A stretch of DNA of 64,000 nt from Bacteroidia bacterium (lineage in GTDB: Bacteria; Bacteroidota; Bacteroidia; UKL13-3). The position numbers and the translations under genes are program-made. Positions 11,312-18,550 of this stretch are shown in pieces. The notes beneath the pieces are model-generated. The model did no database searches. It saw only the letters and a list, made by a program, of their open reading frames with translations, and was not told the DNA's origin. The DNA is taken from contig JALONP010000016.1 of the NCBI GenBank assembly GCA_025454875.1, positions 27,918-91,917 on the forward strand, in the 5' to 3' direction. Position 1 is the first letter of the stretch. Every line of letters starts with the position of its first letter.

Positions 11312-11982
11312 TGAGGCGCGGTGTGTTTATCAAATATTTAGTGCCAAGTGCTTGGGCCTTGCAAGCCTGCGTGAAAGACGAGGTAGCAAAACCATTACCC
11401 CAACAAGATACGCAAAGGGATATTGCGCTAACATTTCCGCTAATGTCTGACTTTTTAATAAGTGGGGTGCTTAATCCAATTCGGTTTTTAGCACCCAGTG
11501 CGCAAGAAGTAGATGTTAAATTATACAACTTCAATCAAGATACATTACTTGCTCAAGCACAAGGTTTAGATGAGGTTTGGCTTCAGATTCCAAAGGTAAA
11601 TATCGAAACAAAATTCAAGCTGCTTATTCAATATACTGTATTTGAAGTTAAAGTTATCACAATGCAAGGCGAACCTATTTCTTTAAAACAGTACGAGAAA
11701 CAATTGGGAGAGGGCAAAACAATTGCCGTTGTAAACACCAACAATATACCCTTTGCCTTTAAACAAAATGCCAACCAATCTTTCACAGCATTTGATATGA
11801 CATGTACACATAATGGTTGTCCTATAGAGCTTGATGTATCTAACAAATTTCAATGTGGGTGTCATGGATCAACATTTGACGAAGAAGGGAAAGTTACGAA
11901 TGGTCCTGCAAATGAACCTTTACGTACGTTTGCTTGGCAATATTTTTTAAATCATAAGGTAGTCGTTGTTCAAAACAGATGA
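11311..11982 (+). CDS. Rieske [2Fe-2S] lipoprotein
   Basis: 223 residues with a short lipoprotein-like N-terminus (Cys after ALQA). The C-terminus is a Rieske domain with cluster ligands C165, H167 (CTH) and C182, H185 (CGCH), plus the partner cysteines C170 and C184 that form the usual disulfide. Such domains carry single electrons. It sits between a di-heme peroxidase and a cytochrome c/copper protein and overlaps both genes, which suggests it relays electrons between them; that is inference. It is not a cytochrome bc subunit by context. Confidence 0.92.
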   Translation: MRRGVFIKYLVPSAWALQACVKDEVAKPLPQQDTQRDIALTFPLMSDFLISGVLNPIRFLAPSAQEVDVKLYNFNQDTLLAQAQGLDEVWLQIPKVNIETKFKLLIQYTVFEVKVITMQGEPISLKQYEKQLGEGKTIAVVNTNNIPFAFKQNANQSFTAFDMTCTHNGCPIELDVSNKFQCGCHGSTFDEEGKVTNGPANEPLRTFAWQYFLNHKVVVVQNR

Positions 11983-13310
11983 GATTCGTAATCACTTCTT
12001 TTCTTTTTTTCGCTAGCTGTAATCTGCTAGTTGCTCAGTCTATAGCTTATTCTCAAGTAAAACCAATTGTAGATGCAAAATGTGTTTCTTGCCACCGCAC
12101 GGATGGGTATGCCCCCTTTTCATTAGAACGTTTTGATGATTTAAAAAAGAGAAGCTTGTTTATAAAGCATGTCGTAAGCACAGGCTATATGCCACCATGG
12201 AAACCCAATAATCATTACCGAAGTTTCGCAAATGATAAGTCGCTCACTGCCGAAGAAAGGCGAATGTTAATAGAGTGGATTGATAGTGGTTGTGTGGAAG
12301 GGAAGCCAGTGATAAATCAATTGGGCAATAAATATTCGAGTGGTTCTCAATTTAATCGTAAACCAGATTTGGTATTGCAAATGAGCGCTCCGTTTGAAGT
12401 TCCACCAATAAACCAAAACGTGTACATATGCTACAAAATTCCATTCGAATTGCCAAACGACACATTTGTGAGCGCAATCGAATTTGTACCCGGAAATAAA
12501 AGTGTTGTGCACCATGCCAGTTATCAGATTTTGGCAGTTGAAGATGATGTTAATGTAAATGCAGGGCCTGCTTATTTTATGTATGATGCCGATACGTTAA
12601 ATAGGGTAAAGGATGACCATGATTATAGGTACTTTAAGTTGATTGGGCAGAGTGGAGCGATGCCAATTGAAATGTACCACAATGGGTGGTTGCCGGGAAC
12701 ATCAGTACAGCAATATCCAAAAGGTATTGGATTTCATTTACCTAAAAAGGGCGTATTGCTTATTCGTAACTTTCATTATTCCCCAACAGCTATACCTCAA
12801 AAGGATTTATCAAAGTTTTACCTTTTTTTCTCGGAAGTACAGCCTGAACGCAAAATCGGATTTGCAGCATTTAAACCTAAAAATCCAACTGCAGATGGCA
12901 AATGGTACATCAAAGCAAATGACAGTAACTTCACAGCATATATCAATGTCAAATTTCACAATGATGTTTCATTGCTTAATATCAATCCACATATGCACCG
13001 TTTGGGAAAATATTTTATTGCATATGCTCTAACTGCCACAAACGACACAATCAAATTAATTGAAATTCCGAATTGGGATTTTAATTGGCAAGAGTTTTAT
13101 CGCTTTCAAAAGATGGTTAAAATTCCTGCTGGCTCCGTTCTTCATGCCGAAGCGATATATGATAACTCAGCTAGTAATCCCGAAAATCCGCACAATCCAC
13201 CGCAGGATGTGTTGTTTGAATGGGGCATGAATGATGATAGCGAAATGATGCGCTTGGTATTATTGTATTTACCTTACCAAGTTGGAGACGAAAAAATTAG
13301 TTTAGAATAA
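11979..13310 (+). CDS. Cytochrome c / type II copper monooxygenase-like protein
   Basis: 443 residues with a Sec signal peptide (ends at LLVAQ), then one heme c motif CVSCH (35-39) in a small cytochrome domain. A two-domain region follows that resembles the PHM/DBM fold. Candidate copper ligands are H178-H179 (VVHHA), H266 (NFHYS), H338 and H340 (PHMHRLGK), and a Met in the EMM near residue 430. PHM-type enzymes hydroxylate substrates using copper and an electron donor; here the fused cytochrome could supply electrons. Substrate unknown. ATG overlaps the Rieske stop (ATGA). It converges with the Fur-family gene 1 nt away. Confidence 0.82.
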   Translation: MRFVITSFLFFASCNLLVAQSIAYSQVKPIVDAKCVSCHRTDGYAPFSLERFDDLKKRSLFIKHVVSTGYMPPWKPNNHYRSFANDKSLTAEERRMLIEWIDSGCVEGKPVINQLGNKYSSGSQFNRKPDLVLQMSAPFEVPPINQNVYICYKIPFELPNDTFVSAIEFVPGNKSVVHHASYQILAVEDDVNVNAGPAYFMYDADTLNRVKDDHDYRYFKLIGQSGAMPIEMYHNGWLPGTSVQQYPKGIGFHLPKKGVLLIRNFHYSPTAIPQKDLSKFYLFFSEVQPERKIGFAAFKPKNPTADGKWYIKANDSNFTAYINVKFHNDVSLLNINPHMHRLGKYFIAYALTATNDTIKLIEIPNWDFNWQEFYRFQKMVKIPAGSVLHAEAIYDNSASNPENPHNPPQDVLFEWGMNDDSEMMRLVLLYLPYQVGDEKISLE

Positions 13311-13311
13311 G

Positions 13312-13737
13312 TTACCCTCTGCAGTTTTTACAAATACCTGTAATAGCAAACTGATAACTACTTGCTGAATATCCTTTAGGTAACGAGATGGCCGGTAATA
13401 TTACCGTATCAAGGCAAAAGGTGCCGTTGCATTGTGTGCAGTTAAAATGTACATGCTCGTCATGATGTGTGTGTATATCACAGTTTGCTTGGCACAAGGC
13501 ATACTTAGCAGTACCTTGGTGATCGAATGTTTTATGAATAAGGCCCTGTTCCTCAAAGCTGATAAGTAACCGGTAAAGCGTTACCCTATCAGCAACTGCT
13601 TTCATTTGGTGTTCTATTTCTGAATAGGCAATTGCTTGTGATGATTTAGTTAATATTTCAAGAACCCTCAAACGCGCTGGTGTTTTTTTGAGCCCATGGT
13701 TTTTTAACAATGTTGTAAATCGTTCAGTAAGTGGCAT
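13312..13737 (-). CDS. Fur-family metalloregulator (probable Zur)
   Basis: 141 residues: N-terminal winged helix (KTPARLRVLEIL ... RVTLYRLL recognition segment) and a C-terminal metal-binding domain with HTHHDEHVHF and a structural zinc site made by C100/C103 and C136/C139. Fur, Zur and PerR share this frame. Zur is favoured because the divergent genes encode His-rich lipoproteins and a COG0523 GTPase, typical zinc-starvation targets. Its own promoter element ends 4 nt before the ATG, so the mRNA may be leaderless. Direct evidence for zinc rather than iron is lacking. Confidence 0.85.
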   Translation of the reverse strand: MPLTERFTTLLKNHGLKKTPARLRVLEILTKSSQAIAYSEIEHQMKAVADRVTLYRLLISFEEQGLIHKTFDHQGTAKYALCQANCDIHTHHDEHVHFNCTQCNGTFCLDTVILPAISLPKGYSASSYQFAITGICKNCRG

Positions 13738-13741
13738 ACTT

Positions 13742-13749
13742 CAAATATA
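13742..13749 (-). promoter_or_regulatory. -7 element of the Fur-family gene
   Basis: TATATTTG on the minus strand matches the Bacteroidota TAnnTTTG element. It ends 4 nt upstream of the ATG, so transcription should begin at or very near the start codon. Confidence 0.6.
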
Positions 13750-13765
13750 CAGATAAATGTATGAA

Positions 13766-13781
13766 TGTTGCAAATGCAACA
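13766..13781. promoter_or_regulatory. Inverted repeat, candidate Zur/Fur operator 1
   Basis: TGTTGCA-AA-TGCAACA is a 7-2-7 palindrome in the divergent promoter region. It lies upstream of the -7 element of the regulator gene and just upstream of the lipoprotein promoter, a good place to control both. Confidence 0.65.
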
Positions 13782-13783
13782 AT

Positions 13784-13814
13784 ATTGCATTTACGTAAAT
13801 GATGCCTATATTTG
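13784..13814 (+). promoter_or_regulatory. Promoter of the His-rich lipoprotein operon with palindrome in the spacer
   Basis: ATTG (13784-13787) and TATATTTG (13807-13814) are spaced by exactly 19 nt, the Bacteroidota arrangement. The spacer contains the perfect 14-bp palindrome CATTTACGTAAATG (13788-13801). A repressor bound there would block sigma binding. Confidence 0.75.
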
Positions 13815-13836
13815 CATCCTCAAATAAAAAATAAGT

Positions 13837-14562
13837 ATGAAAACGATAAACTATCTTCCTTTAGCATTATTAGCTGCTTCGCTAACTTTTAGTGGATGCG
13901 ATGAGCATGATCATGATGACGACCACAATCATGAGCACAAAAAACCAACCGTTTCGTTTATTAATCCCACAGAAGGTGCAACCTACAATGAAGGAGATAC
14001 GCTTTGGCTGCGTGTGAATATGAAAAGTGAAGAAGACTTACACGATTATTCACTTGAAGTTAAAAATCTAACCACGGGTGCTACAGAATACACCTATGGT
14101 GGTCACTCACACAATAAAGAATTAACAACGGCCCTGTCTTATGTGCCAAATGTAGATGCAACAAGTGTCATGCAATTAATTGTAATTAATAAAGACCATG
14201 ATGGAAATGAACAACAACGAAAGGCAGTAAACTTTACTATTAATAATGTTTCCAATACACAAATACCTAAAATCAATTTACTTTCACCAACTGCAAATAG
14301 TCACTTTCACAATGGTTCAAAAATGCGTATACGTGGAAATTTTGAACATAATAGCAATTTAAAGGAGGCATCCATTGTACTTAAAAAGAACGGTTCGGTT
14401 GTGCTAGATTATTCACCAGTATTGAGCTCAACAAAAACTTATGCTTTTGATACAACTCACACAATTAATACCAGTGGTCACAGTGATTATGATTTGGTTA
14501 TCACGGTAAAAGATCATGATAATAATACCAACTCACGCACCATGAGTTTCCATGTTCACTAA
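13837..14562 (+). CDS. His-rich Ig-like lipoprotein A (metal island)
   Basis: 241 residues. Lipoprotein signal ending in SGC, then a metal-binding-type stretch of His and Asp (DEHDHDDDHNHEH) and two tandem Ig-like beta-sandwich repeats, each opening with a P-x-I/V-x-x-x-P-T motif. GHSHNK and FDTTH recur in its paralogue at 17563. It may belong near DUF4625; I am not sure. By analogy with other His-rich surface proteins it probably captures Zn(II). It is first behind a palindrome-bearing promoter and 16 nt before the COG0523 GTPase. Confidence 0.75.
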   Translation: MKTINYLPLALLAASLTFSGCDEHDHDDDHNHEHKKPTVSFINPTEGATYNEGDTLWLRVNMKSEEDLHDYSLEVKNLTTGATEYTYGGHSHNKELTTALSYVPNVDATSVMQLIVINKDHDGNEQQRKAVNFTINNVSNTQIPKINLLSPTANSHFHNGSKMRIRGNFEHNSNLKEASIVLKKNGSVVLDYSPVLSSTKTYAFDTTHTINTSGHSDYDLVITVKDHDNNTNSRTMSFHVH

Positions 14563-14578
14563 CAACTAAGTATGGTTT

Positions 14579-15778
14579 ATGAAGAAGTTACCTGTTACTG
14601 TTTTAAGTGGTTTTTTGGGATCAGGAAAAACAACCCTGCTCAATCATGTATTGCACAATAAGCAAGGCTTAAAGGTGGCCGTAATTGTGAATGATATGAG
14701 TGAAGTAAACACTGATGCGAGGCTGGTTGAAAACGAACAAGTGCTTTCCCGAACTGAGGAAAAGTTGGTAGAAATGAGTAACGGCTGCATTTGTTGCACA
14801 CTTCGCGAAGATTTAATGCTTGAAGTCGAAAAACTTGCTAAAGAAAATCGATTTGATTATTTGCTAATTGAAAGTACAGGTATTTCAGAGCCACTTCCTG
14901 TTGCCCAAACATTTTCTTTTGTAGATACTGAAAAGGGAATTGACCTATCGCGGTTTAGTATATTGGATACGATGGTAACGGTGATTGATTGTTTTAATTT
15001 CTTTCAAGATTTCAGTTCTGTTGAAACATTGGTTGATCGTAAGTTAACAGATGATTTCGAAGATGTTCGCCAAATAGTGAACCTATTGGTTGACCAAATT
15101 GAATTTGCAAATGTAATCGTATTAAACAAAATAGATTTGGTTAGATCTCAAGATGTTCAATTGATTGAAGCATTAATCATGCGCATCAATCCAAAAGCGC
15201 GAATTGTTAAAAGTACGTTTGCGAATGTTGATGTGAGTACAATTCTCAACACAGGCTTGTTTAATTTTGATGAGGCAAGTGCTACGGAAGAGTGGCAAAA
15301 GGAACTTGCCAATAAACACGTACCTGAAACAGAAGAATATGGTATTTCATCTTTTGTTTTTAAAACACAAAAGCCTTTTCATCCTGAGCGGTTGTGGAAT
15401 TATTTAAATAATTTGTTTCCGAACAATATTATTCGAACAAAAGGGATGTTTTGGCTCGCCTCCCGACCGGATGATGCAATGGTATTTGGGCAAGCTGGCG
15501 GAAGCTCTCGCATTGAAAAGGCAGGAATTTGGTGGTGTGTATTGCCTTACGCGCAACGCATTCAAAATCCTTCATTTTTAGATAACCAACAATATATTGA
15601 AAGTAAATGGAGTAAGCAATGGGGTGATCGAATGACCGAATGGGTTATCATTGGCCAAGATATGGATAAAGCGAAAATTACTCAGGAACTAGAAGACTGT
15701 TTATTAACGGATGAAGAGTGCGCAGTGTACCAACCTAAAGGTTCCTTGTTTGTTGATCCGTTCCCAAGATACAATTAG
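14579..15778 (+). CDS. COG0523 (CobW/ZigA-type) metal-chaperone GTPase
   Basis: 399 residues. N-terminal G3E GTPase: P-loop GFLGSGKTT (11-19), the metal-binding CxCC motif C70-I-C72-C73 inside NGCICC, ESTGISEP switch and LNKIDL base specificity. The C-terminal CobW_C domain starts around residue 260. COG0523 proteins such as ZNG1, ZigA and YciC deliver Zn to client enzymes under starvation; others serve Co or nitrile hydratase. The Fur-family neighbour and the His-rich lipoprotein upstream favour zinc. Cotranscribed with the lipoprotein. Confidence 0.92.
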   Translation: MKKLPVTVLSGFLGSGKTTLLNHVLHNKQGLKVAVIVNDMSEVNTDARLVENEQVLSRTEEKLVEMSNGCICCTLREDLMLEVEKLAKENRFDYLLIESTGISEPLPVAQTFSFVDTEKGIDLSRFSILDTMVTVIDCFNFFQDFSSVETLVDRKLTDDFEDVRQIVNLLVDQIEFANVIVLNKIDLVRSQDVQLIEALIMRINPKARIVKSTFANVDVSTILNTGLFNFDEASATEEWQKELANKHVPETEEYGISSFVFKTQKPFHPERLWNYLNNLFPNNIIRTKGMFWLASRPDDAMVFGQAGGSSRIEKAGIWWCVLPYAQRIQNPSFLDNQQYIESKWSKQWGDRMTEWVIIGQDMDKAKITQELEDCLLTDEECAVYQPKGSLFVDPFPRYN

Positions 15779-15887
15779 TCAATCAATATAAGTGTTTAAA
15801 AAGTCGTCTTTTCCTTCAGAAAATTGTTTTCTATAAACAAGAGTTTAGTCAATATTAGACGCTCAATAATTGCTTTATAAAACCTGC

Positions 15888-15917
15888 TTGCTATTATCTT
15901 TTTCTACAGTAACTTTG
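15888..15917 (+). promoter_or_regulatory. Bacteroidota promoter before the small Cys protein
   Basis: TTG (15888-15890), 19-nt spacer, TAACTTTG (15910-15917). The -7 element ends 5 nt before the only plausible start codon (TTG 15923). Confidence 0.65.
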
Positions 15918-15922
15918 ACCCG

Positions 15923-16297
15923 TTGAAAAAAGTACTGTCAATATTATTGGTGTTAGCCCTATTTTTTCAGTTCTCAATTAAAATTGGAATTGTAGGGTAC
16001 TTTATAATACACCAAGATTATATCGAAAAGTATTTGTGTATTAACAGAGACAGACCGGAATTGGAGTGTAAGGGGAAGTGCCAACTCAAAAAGCAACTAC
16101 AAAAAGAGGCAGAAAATGAGCGTAAACTCCCATCATCTTCAGTAAAAGAAATAATTGAAACGCTAGTCTTTTTTGAATCACATACCATTACTGCTGGATT
16201 ATTTTTAAACCAACAACCACAAATCAAGCTTTTTGCGTATTCATTCAGTTGCATCAATGCAACGCTTGATACCCCGTTTCATCCACCATGTGTTTAA
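15923..16297 (+). CDS. Small membrane protein with Cys pair (unknown function)
   Basis: 124 residues starting at TTG. No in-frame Met follows and MKK plus a hydrophobic stretch looks like a genuine N-terminus. The membrane/signal segment is followed by a loop LCINRDRPELECKGKCQLKK with three Cys (CxGKC), then a Lys/Glu-rich stretch. I have the impression that short Bacteroidota proteins with this Cys pattern occur next to metal-related outer-membrane proteins, but I could not search. Metal binding by the cysteines is a guess. It lies in the metal island between the GTPase and the barrel protein. No enzyme motif is seen. Confidence 0.7.
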   Translation: MKKVLSILLVLALFFQFSIKIGIVGYFIIHQDYIEKYLCINRDRPELECKGKCQLKKQLQKEAENERKLPSSSVKEIIETLVFFESHTITAGLFLNQQPQIKLFAYSFSCINATLDTPFHPPCV

Positions 16298-16304
16298 GTT
16301 GAGG

Positions 16305-16327
16305 AAAACGAACGGTTGTTTCGTTTT
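16305..16327 (+). terminator. Possible terminator after the small Cys protein
   Basis: AAAACGAA / TTCGTTTT (8 bp, 7-nt loop), followed by AATTTTCC, 8 nt after the stop. The stem is AT-rich and the T-run interrupted, so this is tentative. Confidence 0.45.
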
Positions 16328-16613
16328 AATTTTCCTGTTCTTCATTCCTGTCATTCGTAATACGAAGTTTTGCTAATTGGCGGTAACGTACTGTTTCTTC
16401 ATTGCTGCACGCTCTATCTATACAATACTACCCAATACACTATAGATGAAAGAAGTGTAGCCTGCAGGAAATAGATCCAATGGCGAGTCGTTTTAAAAAG
16501 CGTTTCTAAGCTGTTACTAACTGCCTTAAAAGGTTTGCTGCAATCTATTACAAATGGCATTTACCCCTCAATTAATAACGTTTAGCAAGCAAGTACAATT
16601 CAATAAAGTAAAA

Positions 16614-17546
16614 ATGAACACTACATCTTTGAAACGATTCAATTGTGATGGCTCCATGTCTAAAATATCCATACTGCTTATTTTAAGTGTGTGTGTAATT
16701 CAAACCTACGCCTGCGATGCTTGTGGGTGTTCTGTTAACGCAAATTACTTTGGCATTCTACCCCAATTTAATAAGCATTTTATGGGTATACGAATGATGC
16801 AAAGCAACTTCGACATGCAACACACTCCAACCCTTTTTCCTAAAGAGGATCCTTATTTTAAGGAGCAACTTAACCGATACGAAATTTGGGGAAGGTATTA
16901 TATCACCAATCGGATAGTTGCATTCGCAAGTATACCTTGGCAAAATAATATCAGAATCGATCAAGGTATTACCACCTCTTATCAGGGATTTGCTGATGCC
17001 ACGTTATCTGCTAATTATATTGCAATAAATACAGGTGACAGCGGGCGTTTAACGTTGCGAAATACACTAATGATAGGAGCAGGTATAAAATTACCTACCG
17101 GTAAATTTCGTTCAGAAAGACCTGCATCAATTCAAACAGGAACGGGTACATGGGATTACAATTTTAACATCATTTACACGATTAGGTATAAAAACTGGGG
17201 GTTGAATGCAGATGCCACTTATCGAATAAATGGTAGCAGTGAAACGTATCAATATGGAAATCGATTGATATCGAGTGCTCGGTTATTTTACTGGCGTAAA
17301 GTTCGGAGTATTTCTTTGCTTCCAAATGCTGGTGTGCTCATTGAGCACGCAGCTCTGGATAAAAGCAATGAAATTCCTCAAATTTATACTGGAGGGAATG
17401 GAATTTACTTTGCACCTGGTGTCGACATGTATTTAAGGCGTTTTGTATTGGGCTTCAACATCACCGTTCCAATTAATGAAACACTAAACAATGGGTATGC
17501 CAACACCCAAAATCGTTTGGCAACACAACTTTTATTTCTTTTCTAA
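16614..17546 (+). CDS. Outer-membrane beta-barrel protein of the metal island
   Basis: About 310 residues. Signal peptide ending near IQTYA, then a mature N-terminus CDACGCSVN with three Cys, followed by alternating beta strands and a terminal aromatic LLFLF, typical of outer-membrane barrels. It resembles the Phenol_MetA_deg-type transporter family (KLPTGKFRSE, DYNFNIIYTIRYKNW). No plug domain, so not a TonB receptor. I chose ATG 16614 for its A-rich upstream; 16656 is also possible. The CDACGC motif and position before His-rich lipoprotein B suggest a metal-related pore or lipoprotein partner; that is inference. Confidence 0.75.
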   Translation: MNTTSLKRFNCDGSMSKISILLILSVCVIQTYACDACGCSVNANYFGILPQFNKHFMGIRMMQSNFDMQHTPTLFPKEDPYFKEQLNRYEIWGRYYITNRIVAFASIPWQNNIRIDQGITTSYQGFADATLSANYIAINTGDSGRLTLRNTLMIGAGIKLPTGKFRSERPASIQTGTGTWDYNFNIIYTIRYKNWGLNADATYRINGSSETYQYGNRLISSARLFYWRKVRSISLLPNAGVLIEHAALDKSNEIPQIYTGGNGIYFAPGVDMYLRRFVLGFNITVPINETLNNGYANTQNRLATQLLFLF

Positions 17547-17562
17547 AACAAAAACTAACAAT

Positions 17563-18288
17563 ATGAATTTTAATAACAAAATCAGCATCGTTGCAGTATT
17601 TATATTATCTGCTATTTTCTTTTTAAGCAGTTGCAAAAAAGACGACCATGTTCATGATGATAACCACGCTGAACCAACAATTACTTTTCAATCGCCAACT
17701 CAAGGTACACGACTTAGCGAAAGCGATACCTTATGGTTGCGGGTAAATATTTCATCAGAAGATGATTTACACGATTATATTATTGAGGTTACAAAAGTTG
17801 CAGATGGCTTGTCTGTATACAAATATGATGGTCACTCTCATAATAAATCAGTTACAACCAATTTGTATTTTATGCCGAATGTTTCTGCCGATACCGAAAT
17901 GAAACTATCGGTAAAAACGCTTGATCACAATGGTAAGGCTACTGAAAAGAGCATTACGTTCACTGTATTAAATACCCAAGATGCAGTTAAACCGATAATC
18001 AATATTTTATCGCCAACTTCAGGAATGGCTGATAATGGCCAAACACTTAGTATTAAGGGTAATATTACACATAATAAAAATCTAAAATCGGCTCGTATTT
18101 GGTTAACGCAAAACAATACAACTGTTATGGATTACACCAAAAGTGATATTGCATCCAATACGTATGCATTTGATACCACACATGTGATTAACGCAACTAC
18201 ACATTCTGACTATGTGCTTACCATAATTGGTACCGATATGAATGATGTAGAGGCTTCTAAAACGTTCAGTTTCCATGTGCATCCTTAG
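17563..18288 (+). CDS. His-rich Ig-like lipoprotein B (paralogue of A)
   Basis: 241 residues from ATG 17563, the same length as lipoprotein A. Signal peptide ending in LSSC, then KKDDHVHDDNH and two Ig-like repeats. Shared with A are DTLWLRVN, a DDLHDY/EDLHDY segment, GHSHNK, FDTTH, HSDY and the C-terminal SFHVH, so the two arose by duplication. Longer in-frame starts upstream overlap the barrel gene and would place the signal peptide internally, so they are rejected. The 16-nt gap to the barrel gene implies cotranscription. Probably binds Zn or another transition metal at the cell surface. Confidence 0.78.
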   Translation: MNFNNKISIVAVFILSAIFFLSSCKKDDHVHDDNHAEPTITFQSPTQGTRLSESDTLWLRVNISSEDDLHDYIIEVTKVADGLSVYKYDGHSHNKSVTTNLYFMPNVSADTEMKLSVKTLDHNGKATEKSITFTVLNTQDAVKPIINILSPTSGMADNGQTLSIKGNITHNKNLKSARIWLTQNNTTVMDYTKSDIASNTYAFDTTHVINATTHSDYVLTIIGTDMNDVEASKTFSFHVHP

Positions 18289-18334
18289 TTGTGTGCCTTA
18301 ACTTAGGGTAATTTTTGTGTGTAAGTAAAGAGAT

Positions 18335-18354
18335 AAATAGTTTCCAAACTATTT
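18335..18354. repeat. Inverted repeat downstream of lipoprotein B
   Basis: AAATAGTTT-CC-AAACTATTT, 9-2-9, immediately before a larger inverted repeat. Confidence 0.6.
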
Positions 18355-18355
18355 A

Positions 18356-18399
18356 AACTGAGAAAGATTATTTGTTTTAATAAATAATCTTTCTCAGTT
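18356..18399 (+). repeat. 18-bp perfect inverted repeat (possible transcript end)
   Basis: The arms at 18356-18373 and 18382-18399 are perfectly complementary over 18 bp with an 8-nt loop (GTTTTAAT). No T-run follows, so termination would not be classical; it may stabilise the 3' end of the metal-island mRNA. Nothing else is recognised between it and selO. Confidence 0.65.
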
Positions 18400-18550
18400 A
18401 TACATGCAAAATATTTATGTTACTTTTGAAAATCACTTTTTCAACTTATAACTTTTTACCTAGCTATTTAGCTTTCGAGGTTAGGTTATGCAAATAATTA
18501 TGAATTAAGTGTGATGTGTTCGTAAATATTGGTGAAAAGACTAACTTACA

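Noticed and set aside
16354..16366. TTCGTA-A-TACGAA palindrome as a Zur/PerR-type box
   Set aside because: Spacing differs from the known 7-1-7 boxes and it lies far from any clear promoter, so it was not listed as a site.
17491..17562. Longer N-terminus of His-rich lipoprotein B
   Set aside because: It would overlap the barrel gene and bury the lipoprotein signal. ATG 17563 gives exactly the 241 residues of paralogue A.
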